A stretch of 7,316 bases of DNA, taken from positions 1-7,316 of the forward strand of contig DATKCN010000255.1 of NCBI GenBank assembly GCA_035513175.1, read 5' to 3'. Source of the DNA: DATKCN01 sp035513175 (lineage in GTDB: Bacteria > Chloroflexota > Chloroflexia > Thermomicrobiales > CFX8). Below are positions 1-5,070 of the stretch, in pieces. Numbering within the stretch: position 1 is the stretch's first letter; every line of letters starts with the position of its first letter. The position numbers were made by a program, and so were the translations under genes. Below the pieces are notes generated by a model. That model was given only the letters and a program-made list of their open reading frames with translations. It was not told the origin of the DNA and searched no databases.

Positions 1-23
1 AACGACGTCCTCCAGCGTTTCAT
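1..23 (-). CDS. 5' end of a gene running off the left edge (product unknown)
   Basis: An ATG at 23-21 on the minus strand is preceded by a strong ribosome binding site, GGGAGG at 35-30, with six bases between it and the start. The visible codons read MKRWRTS and the frame stays open to the window edge. Only seven complete codons are present, so no function can be assigned. The basic N-terminus would suit the n-region of a signal peptide or a membrane protein, but this is speculation. The gene lies about 270 bp downstream of the small LuxR-type regulator, in the same direction. A 14-bp palindrome and a copy of the paired AACYACCCA element lie in the gap. The start call rests on the quality of the Shine-Dalgarno sequence alone. 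Confidence 0.5.
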
Positions 24-89
24 CGGAGACCTCCCATACTCGTGCGACCCACCGGCGCAGCACCGGCGAATGATCGCTGGGCAGAGCGC

Positions 90-103
90 CGGATCCGGAT
101 CCG
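90..103. promoter_or_regulatory. 14-bp perfect palindrome, possible operator
   Basis: CGGATCCGGATCCG equals its own reverse complement and can also be read as two tandem GGATCC units. It sits 67 bp upstream of the ATG at 23, a plausible position for an operator or the upstream part of a promoter of that gene. No clear -10 or -35 hexamer is visible beside it. A palindrome of this length may arise by chance in GC-rich DNA, so an operator role is only a suggestion. Confidence 0.3.
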
Positions 104-196
104 TGCCACTGCCAGCTCTGAAGTGGAGATGCGGCCGGGAAGCCCGCCGGGCGTCCATGAGTAACCTCGAGCCGTCCAGCGAATTCCCCGGTGTCG

Positions 197-275
197 CCAT
201 CGTAGGGAGCGTTGGAGAGCGCCGCATCCGTGTAACCACCCAGATTGACGGCGGGCGCGTGGCGGAAACCACCCA
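197..275 (-). repeat. Conserved intergenic element, copy A
   Basis: The core, 220-275, matches copy B (1718-1774). By eye there are 26 matches of 28 in one block and 15 of 17 in the other, separated by an unlike spacer of 11 bases here and 12 in copy B. A weaker match at the same spacing extends to about 197. On the plus strand the core holds AACCACCCA twice, at 234-242 and 267-275, 33 bp apart or about three helical turns. The element begins 14 bp after the stop of the small LuxR-type gene and lies about 200 bp upstream of the start at 23. It could be a tandem operator, an unusual promoter or a 3' processing signal. It is not coding in any convincing frame. Confidence 0.6.
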
Positions 276-289
276 GTCGGGAGCCCGGG

Positions 290-808
290 TCAGGCGAGGT
301 TGTGCCGCAGCGCCCAGGCGGTCGCGTCGGCCTTGTTCTGCGCGTCGATCTTGCGGTAGATGTTGTTGATGTGCCGTTCGACGGTGCGGATGCTGAGGCA
401 GAGATGCAGGGCGATCTGCTTGTTGCTGCGGCCACCTGCGATCTCGATCAGCACCTCGATCTCCCGCGAGGAGAGTCCGGGGTCCCGGTTCGCGGCAACC
501 GATGGCCTCACGAGCTGGTCCCGCCTGTCGATTTCGAATCCGGAGTCCGCGCGTAGCTGACCGGGCAGCACCCGCAACGAGCCGGATATGACGCCAGGGG
601 ACGCGAACTCCGCGCGCGACGACTCGACGAAGGCGCGCAACTGCGAGAGCGCCGCCAGCGCCATAAGACACTGATGGCTGCTAGCCCGGCTCAGGTCGAG
701 GGCCTCCTGCAGCTCGCGCTCGGCGGCCTCGAGCCAGCACGTGACGGGGCAACGCGTTTCAGCGGCGGGCGGTGCGTGTGCTGCGTCATGTTCGTGCTGC
801 ATCTGCAT
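290..808 (-). CDS. Small stand-alone LuxR/GerE-family transcriptional regulator
   Basis: This is a probable DNA-binding transcription factor of about 172 residues. Its last 62 residues (about 111-172) form a LuxR-type HTH. It starts GLSSREIEVL, has the recognition-helix segment SIRTVERHINNIYRKI, and ends WALRHNLA. The first ~110 residues have a His-rich start (MQMQHEHDAAH) followed by helix-prone sequence. No response-regulator receiver domain, PAS domain or ATPase motif is visible, so it is neither a typical two-component regulator nor a quorum sensor of usual length. The frame is open back to 946, but those 46 extra residues are Arg-rich and low in character. The ATG at 808 has AGGA at 819-816, seven bases upstream, so I chose it. 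The HTH shares about 26 of 62 positions with those of the two giant regulators, so it is related but likely reads a different site. A signal or ligand cannot be predicted. Confidence 0.85.
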   Translation of the reverse strand: MQMQHEHDAAHAPPAAETRCPVTCWLEAAERELQEALDLSRASSHQCLMALAALSQLRAFVESSRAEFASPGVISGSLRVLPGQLRADSGFEIDRRDQLVRPSVAANRDPGLSSREIEVLIEIAGGRSNKQIALHLCLSIRTVERHINNIYRKIDAQNKADATAWALRHNLA

Positions 809-1087
809 CGCTGTGTCCTGTTCGTTGCGCCGTGGCTGTCTGGCGCTTCGCCATGACTGCCGGCATGTCTCAGAGTAGCGATCGAGCGGCGCGCGCACAT
901 CGTCGAAACAACGTGTCTCACGGTGGGCGCTTCGTTGAGTGGGCACGTCATACGACGTGACCCACGATCGGCCGAAGCACCGTCATCCGAACGCCCTCAG
1001 GCTCCAGTGAGCGATAGAAGAAGCTTCGAGCGCGGGGCCGGATCGCGTCGCAACCGGCCAGAAAGAGACGCGGCGCAGACCGTGTCG
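809..1087. other. Intergenic region between small membrane protein and small LuxR gene
   Basis: This 279-bp gap has no convincing gene on either strand. It shrinks to 141 bp if the regulator is started at the upstream position 946. It contains the stem-loop at 941-963 and probably the promoter of the small LuxR-type gene, but I see no good -35/-10 pair. The 5' leader of that gene contains AGGA before the chosen ATG. The size of the gap argues that the membrane protein and the regulator are not tightly co-translated. Confidence 0.5.
941..963. promoter_or_regulatory. Strong inverted repeat (operator or transcript hairpin)
   Basis: The arms CACGTC (944-949) and GACGTG (954-959) pair perfectly around the loop ATAC. 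Flanking GGG (941-943) and CCC (961-963) extend the stem to nine pairs with a single bulged A at 960. The dyad lies between the membrane-protein gene and the small LuxR-type gene, 132 bp upstream of the latter's preferred start. There is no T-run on either side, so an intrinsic terminator is unlikely. A protein-binding dyad controlling the regulator is an alternative. Its arm resembles the GTCACG arm of the dyad at 7297-7314. Confidence 0.45.
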
Positions 1088-1450
1088 CTACCAGGTATTG
1101 ACGCCAGTGTGCGGTTGCGCAACACAGGCGGCGTCTGGAGCGATCAGCCGCCCATCGAGCGCGACGCACGGGGCCTGGGGCTTCTGCTCGACGAGCTGGC
1201 TGCCAGTGTCGTGGCCTCCCACGCCGGTCGGGTGAGCGGCGACGTGTCCCATGCGCTCGTGGCTGGTCACCGCCTGATGCTGAGCCAGGGGGCTGCTCAC
1301 GATCGCCCCGTGGCTGCCGCCGGCTACTCCCGCATCGCGGACGATGGCAAGGGCCGCCACACCGATGGCGAGCAGAGCGACTGCCAGTGCCGCCCACATG
1401 AGCGGCCGTGGAATGACGCTCCGGTCGCTGGTCGTGTTTGTCGCCTGCAC
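1088..1450 (-). CDS. Small single-pass membrane protein, His-rich with a C-terminal Cys pair (unknown function)
   Basis: This 120-residue protein is not recognised as a named family. It starts with GTG at 1450, supported by AAGGAG seven bases upstream. Residues 1-16 are polar with Arg10 and Arg15. Residues ~17-37 form one hydrophobic helix rich in Ala, Leu and Val, best read as a transmembrane anchor or uncleaved signal anchor. That predicts a short cytoplasmic N-terminus and an exported ~80-residue tail. The tail contains seven His (47, 58, 64, 69, 73, 80, 114) and only two Cys (95 and 109), flanking the motif VALDGRLIAPDAA. The cysteines could form a disulfide loop; with the histidines, metal binding is conceivable but unproven. 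The gene lies between two LuxR-type regulators on the same strand and has copy B of the conserved element about 270 bp upstream, so it may be a regulated target or a membrane partner. Confidence 0.65.
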   Translation of the reverse strand: MQATNTTSDRSVIPRPLMWAALAVALLAIGVAALAIVRDAGVAGGSHGAIVSSPLAQHQAVTSHERMGHVAAHPTGVGGHDTGSQLVEQKPQAPCVALDGRLIAPDAACVAQPHTGVNTW

Positions 1451-1514
1451 GGCGGGACTCCTTCGTGTCTGCCGCTCTGCTGCTCGCTGGTTTCTGACGA
1501 TTTGCCAGCCACGG

Positions 1515-1580
1515 CTACAGCATGCGCCTGAAGAGGACGTTGCACATCACGAGGATCAGTGAATCCGTCAGCTGGGACAT
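1515..1580 (-). CDS. Possible 21-residue hydrophobic leader or small protein
   Basis: ATG at 1580 opens a 21-codon frame ending in TAG at 1515. Its predicted product, MSQLTDSLILVMCNVLFRRM plus a final Leu, has a hydrophobic core and basic end, as small membrane peptides do. It lies 64 bp upstream of the GTG of the membrane-protein gene, in the same direction, where a leader peptide could sit. The ribosome binding site is weak (AGGTAA about ten bases upstream). ORFs this short arise by chance, so this is a candidate only. Confidence 0.15.
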   Translation of the reverse strand: MSQLTDSLILVMCNVLFRRML

Positions 1581-1694
1581 ATGGTTAGAGTTACCTATGG
1601 ACTGCGACGCGCGGCGGCGTGAAAACGCAACGTCCATCCGCCTGGCAGGTGTGGACCGGCGCTGCCATCGGCGTCCTGCGGATCTTTCGCGCGC

Positions 1695-1774
1695 TCACCG
1701 TAGCCGCTGAGAACGGACGCGGCATCCGTGTAACTACCCAGATTGGCGCATCGTCCGGTGGCGGAAACTACTCA
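1695..1774 (-). repeat. Conserved intergenic element, copy B
   Basis: This is the partner of copy A (197-275). The core spans 1718-1774. On the plus strand it carries AACTACCCA at 1732-1740 and AACTACTCA at 1766-1774, 34 bp apart. The fourth base of both internal motifs is T here and C in both motifs of copy A, so the two halves have changed together. It begins 23 bp after the stop codon of the 987-residue regulator and lies about 270 bp upstream of the membrane-protein start. A shared position after LuxR-type genes suggests a common functional site or a duplicated gene-plus-tail unit. Confidence 0.6.
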
Positions 1775-1797
1775 CATGACGGGCGTGACTGAGGAAA

Positions 1798-1986
1798 TCA
1801 GGAGAGGTCGTGGCGCACGGCCCAGGTGGCGGCCGCCGTGCGCGACTCGACGCCCAGCTTGCCGAGGATGCTGGAGACGTGCCGCGCCACGGTGTGGTGG
1901 CTGATGAACAGTTCCGCGCCGATCTCGCGGTCGGTCTTGCCCTCGACGATCAAGCGCAGCACCTCGATCTCGCGTGGGGAGAGTCC
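1798..1986 (-). repeat. 189-bp HTH-coding direct repeat, copy 1
   Basis: This encodes the last 62 residues and stop codon of the 987-residue regulator. By eye it differs from 4882-5070 at seven of 189 bases and without gaps. Five differences are silent. The other two give Ile to Leu and Lys to Arg. Similarity stops abruptly at the stop codon on one side and at the first HTH codon (GLS) on the other. Confidence 0.9.
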
Positions 1987-4761
1987 GGCTACATGCGTCC
2001 CGGCGACCTGTGCGCTGGTCCCGGCATCGATGCGCTCGATGCGTTCGATGCTTTGTAACACCGGCTGCGCGTTGAGCGCCGTTGCGATCTCCCGGGCCGT
2101 GTCCAGTAGTGAGGTGGCGTCGTCGTGTGTGCCAGTTGAAACCCGTAGCTCGGCAAGCGCCCGCAGGGTCACGGCACGCTCAAACGGCGCGGCGCAGCGC
2201 TCAGACAGCTCCAGCGCTTCCGCGAGGTGGTGGTCCGCGTCCATGTGCCTGCCGTCGCGGGTCGCAAGCTCACCCAGGAAGCGATGGACCGCCAGTAGCG
2301 TTAGCGGTTGCCGTGGCGCACTGGCGCGCGCGAGCGCCTGCTCTGCCCGCTGGCGCGCCGCGCCGGGATTGCCGCTTGCGTCCCGATACATCGCCCAGAG
2401 CAGCGCCACATCTGCCTGCCCCAGCACCGCTTCGCTCCAGCCCAGCCAGCGCTCGCAGGCATCCAGCCAGGCGCGCACGAGTGGCAGATTGCCTGCATCG
2501 AGCGCCAACGCGACCGCCAGCCGCTGCAGCAGCGCGGCCGGGAGAAACTCGGTGTCTCCGGGCTCGTGGCCAGGGCCGCCCGGTAGCCCGTCGCGAACCT
2601 GCTCCCAGGCCAGCTCGATGTCACCCTGGGCGCGGGCAACTGTTCCAAGGGCATGCATCGCGCGCAGGTGCACGGTGACATTCGCGTGTGCCTGCCGGTG
2701 CTGGCTGGCGAGCTCGCGCATGTCAGCCCAGTCGCCTTCAATAGCGAGCAGCGGCAGGCGCGCTATGCGCAGGGACTGGATGGACCGCATCGCCCCCTGC
2801 GCGTCGCTCCAGGCGGTTGCCGCGGCGGCAGCGCCCTGTTCACGATAGGACGGCTGGTCGCCGAAATAGTGGATCGCCAGATCCAGCTCGTTGACGCACG
2901 ACGCGTAGACCATGGCGGGGTGGTTCATGGCCGCGAACATCTCTCTCGATTGCTGGTAAAGGTTCCGCGACTCTTCCGGATGTCCGAACGCGGCCAGACT
3001 TCGCGCGAGCACCAGACACGTGGTCGCTTCCAGGTTGTCACCTGATTTCGCCCGGTCCCAGTGAACGTATTCAGGAGTGATGCCGGCGTCAATCCTGCGA
3101 CGGCGGGACTGCTCCAGCAGCCCCTCGGCGATGTCAGCAGCTCTGTGGAAATGGCCCGTGATACCCAGCCAGAGCGCCAGCCCTCCCCTGGTCGGGTGTG
3201 CCCCTTCGCCGGCATGGCGGCGTTCCTCGGGAGCGAGCGCGTCCAGTTCGGTGACGCCAGCTTCCATCTCCGCTAGTCCCTGCCGGACGTTGCCGGTGAA
3301 GCACATCAGCATGCCGTGGAAGAAATGCGCTACGGCGGCGAGGTCAAAGTCTCCGGCCTGCCTGGCCACCCGCACGGCGTCCGCAACATAGCCCGCTCCC
3401 CGTTCGGGGTCGGTCCAGCGGATAGTCATTCCGATCTTGTACAGCAGCCAGGCCCGCTCCTCGGCGCGGGCGCTGTCGGTCTCCATCAAGCGCGCCGCGC
3501 TGTCCATCAGCTCGGCGGATGTGACCCAGGCATAGACGCGGTGGGCGCGCTCGCTGGCCCGGATGAGCCAGTCGATCGCCCGCGCGTCCCCAGCCTGCTG
3601 GAAGTGGTACGCCACGTCATCTGGATCGGGGTTGCGAGTCAGCAACAGCTCTGCGATCTGGAGATGGCGGGCGCGCCGCCTCGGTGGCAGGATGCCTTCA
3701 TAGACGGCCTCGCGGGTGAGCGCGTGCACGAAGCTGACACTGGCGCCGTCCGCGCTTGGCGCCAGCAGACGCGCCTCGACCGCCTGCTCAACCGCGTCAA
3801 GCAGCCGCTCGCTCTCAACGTCGCTGGCCGATTGCCAGAGGTCAAGCGGCACGCGATGTCCGATGATTGCCGCCCACTCCAGCAACTGCCGGGTATCGCG
3901 CTCCAGCCGCACGAGCCGGCCTTCGATCACTTGCCGCACCAACGGCGGAGTCACGCTGGCGGGGAGTGGGCTCAACTGCCAGGCGCCGTCCAGCAGACAC
4001 AGCAATTGCTCGGCCTGGAGCGTCCGTAACACTTCGGTCAGCAGGAACGGATTGCCTTCGGTGTGCGCCGCCAGGTAGCGCACGAGCCGCGTCACATCAT
4101 TGCCCTTGAGCCGGTACTGGCTGCTGACGAGCGCCTGGATGTCGGCCTGGTCTAACCGGCGCAGGTCGATGCGTTCAGGCTGCGCTTCGCGGATGAGGAG
4201 AGGTAGCAGGGGGAAGAGAGGATGGGCAGGGGTGATCTCATCGGGGCGATAGGTGCACACCAGCAACAGCGGCAGCGCCTGAGCCCGGCCTGCCAGATAG
4301 CGCAACAGATCAAGGCTGATGCGATCGACCCAGTGCAGGTCTTCCAGCGCCAGGACAAGCGGCTGCCGGGCGGCGACGCGGGCCAGCTCCTCATACACAT
4401 GCTCGAACAGGGCGAGCTGATTGGCGGCCTTTGCCTGGTCAGGATCCCCGGACAGCGCCTCCCGCAGGGGCAGCGCGCCACTCTCGAACGAGTCGAGCCA
4501 CGGTCCGTATGGTGGCGTGGTTGTCAGGTCGTAACAGCCGCCGGACAACATGCGCGCGCCATGCGCTTCAGCCTCGTTCTTCAGCCAGTCGACGAGCGTC
4601 GACTTGCCGATGCCCGCCTCCCCCGCGATGAGGACGAGGCTGCCACGGCCGGACAACGCCGCGTTCAGGCGATCGCGAAGCAACACCTGCTCCCGCTCGC
4701 GTCCGACGAGGTCGTCAGGCTGGGGACTCTGTCGCGGCGCTTGGCGCGAGAACGCAGGCAC
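1798..4761 (-). CDS. Large ATP-binding LuxR-family regulator (LAL/MalT-like STAND protein)
   Basis: This 987-residue protein is a probable cytoplasmic, ATP-dependent signal-integrating transcription activator. Domains in order: a linker with DDLVGRERE (~16-24); an AAA/STAND ATPase with Walker A GEAGIGKST (47-55) and Walker B LVLALEDLHWVD (~135-146); a TYRPDE sensor-like strand (~170-175); and HTEGNPFLLTEVL (~233-245). A post-ATPase helical module follows, with FVHALTREAVYEGIL (~344-358). A long helical, TPR-like region (~390-915) probably binds the inducer. The C-terminal LuxR HTH covers 926-987. The layout fits LAL regulators such as MalT and PikD, which are of similar size. The GTG start at 4761 has GGGGAGG five bases upstream. 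It follows the 771-residue regulator by 120 bp. Its HTH is nearly identical to that protein's, though the ATPase and sensor parts differ. The inducer and targets cannot be told. Confidence 0.93.
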   Translation of the reverse strand: MPAFSRQAPRQSPQPDDLVGREREQVLLRDRLNAALSGRGSLVLIAGEAGIGKSTLVDWLKNEAEAHGARMLSGGCYDLTTTPPYGPWLDSFESGALPLREALSGDPDQAKAANQLALFEHVYEELARVAARQPLVLALEDLHWVDRISLDLLRYLAGRAQALPLLLVCTYRPDEITPAHPLFPLLPLLIREAQPERIDLRRLDQADIQALVSSQYRLKGNDVTRLVRYLAAHTEGNPFLLTEVLRTLQAEQLLCLLDGAWQLSPLPASVTPPLVRQVIEGRLVRLERDTRQLLEWAAIIGHRVPLDLWQSASDVESERLLDAVEQAVEARLLAPSADGASVSFVHALTREAVYEGILPPRRRARHLQIAELLLTRNPDPDDVAYHFQQAGDARAIDWLIRASERAHRVYAWVTSAELMDSAARLMETDSARAEERAWLLYKIGMTIRWTDPERGAGYVADAVRVARQAGDFDLAAVAHFFHGMLMCFTGNVRQGLAEMEAGVTELDALAPEERRHAGEGAHPTRGGLALWLGITGHFHRAADIAEGLLEQSRRRRIDAGITPEYVHWDRAKSGDNLEATTCLVLARSLAAFGHPEESRNLYQQSREMFAAMNHPAMVYASCVNELDLAIHYFGDQPSYREQGAAAAATAWSDAQGAMRSIQSLRIARLPLLAIEGDWADMRELASQHRQAHANVTVHLRAMHALGTVARAQGDIELAWEQVRDGLPGGPGHEPGDTEFLPAALLQRLAVALALDAGNLPLVRAWLDACERWLGWSEAVLGQADVALLWAMYRDASGNPGAARQRAEQALARASAPRQPLTLLAVHRFLGELATRDGRHMDADHHLAEALELSERCAAPFERAVTLRALAELRVSTGTHDDATSLLDTAREIATALNAQPVLQSIERIERIDAGTSAQVAGTHVAGLSPREIEVLRLIVEGKTDREIGAELFISHHTVARHVSSILGKLGVESRTAAATWAVRHDLS

Positions 4762-4774
4762 AGGGGCCTCCCCT
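4762..4774 (-). promoter_or_regulatory. Ribosome binding site inside a small hairpin
   Basis: Directly before the GTG of the 987-residue gene, the transcript reads AGGGGAGGCCCCU. AGGGG and CCCCU can pair around the 3-base loop AGG, placing the Shine-Dalgarno bases GGGGAGG in the stem and loop. The stem is only five pairs but nearly all G-C. It could damp translation initiation. Alternatively the pairing is incidental to a GC-rich leader. Confidence 0.4.
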
Positions 4775-4781
4775 GAGAGCG

Positions 4782-4820
4782 TGTAGCATGAATGACCAGT
4801 GTGTTGCCCAGAGTGTAGCA
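4782..4820. promoter_or_regulatory. Direct repeat TGTAGCA, 32 bp apart, in the leader of the 987-residue gene
   Basis: TGTAGCA occurs at 4782-4788 and 4814-4820, each preceded by AGAG within a few bases. The spacing of 32 bp is about three helical turns, so two protein subunits could bind on one DNA face. The sites lie 21-59 bp upstream of the GTG, in the 120-bp gap where a promoter would be expected. No canonical -35/-10 pair is evident. The function is inferred from position only. Confidence 0.3.
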
Positions 4821-4881
4821 GGGATGCACGCTGTCAGAATCGGAGCGCATGCCGCGCGGGCATCCGGCACGATCCCAGCCG

Positions 4882-5070
4882 TCAGGAGAGGTCGTGGCGC
4901 ACGGCCCAGGTTGCGGCCGCCGTGCGGGACTCGACGCCCAGCTTGCCGAGGATGCTGGAGACGTGCCGCGCCACGGTGTGGTGGCTGATGAACAGCTCCG
5001 CGCCGATCTCGCGGTCGGTCCTGCCCTCGACGAGCAGGCGCAGCACCTCGATCTCGCGAGGGGAGAGTCC
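4882..5070 (-). repeat. 189-bp HTH-coding direct repeat, copy 2
   Basis: This encodes the last 62 residues and stop codon of the 771-residue regulator, about 96% identical in DNA to 1798-1986. The recognition region HHTVARHVSSILGKLGV is identical in both proteins, so the same DNA site should be read. Flanking protein sequence (SADHQPS here, QVAGTHVA in the other) is unrelated. Confidence 0.9.

Larger units (their letters stand above)
1451..1797. other. 347-bp intergenic region after the 987-residue regulator
   Basis: This stretch has no established gene. Reading in gene direction, it holds copy B of the conserved element (1774-1695), then GC-rich DNA. Next is an AT-richer island at about 1576-1598 with TAAC repeated (GTAACTCTAACCATAT), which is the most promoter-like part and could serve the membrane-protein gene. 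After that come a possible 21-codon ORF (1580-1515) and the ribosome binding site of the membrane-protein gene. No terminator hairpin with a T-run is visible after the 987-residue gene. Confidence 0.5.

Noticed and set aside
809..946. 46-residue N-terminal extension of the small LuxR-type protein
   Set aside because: The added sequence is Arg-rich and unlike a folded domain, and it overlaps the dyad at 941-963. The ATG at 808 has a well-spaced AGGA.
1073..1106. Possible third, degenerate copy of the paired element at the end of the membrane-protein gene
   Set aside because: CAAT, TGGTAG and ACACGG recur in order, but a two-base insertion is needed, no partner half-site is found 33 bp away, and the stretch overlaps the coding end. 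It is probably chance.
923..1531. 202-codon plus-strand frame across the membrane-protein gene
   Set aside because: It is Arg-rich and low in character with no good ribosome binding site. The minus-strand gene has a strong ribosome binding site and a proper transmembrane segment.
1826..2848. 340-codon plus-strand frame opposite the 987-residue regulator
   Set aside because: The product is dominated by Ser, Ala and Arg and has no recognisable motif. It overlaps the conserved HTH and helical region of the real gene.
4849..4863. Inverted repeat ATGCC/GGCAT downstream of the 771-residue gene as an intrinsic terminator
   Set aside because: The stem is only five pairs with no following T-run, so termination is not supported.
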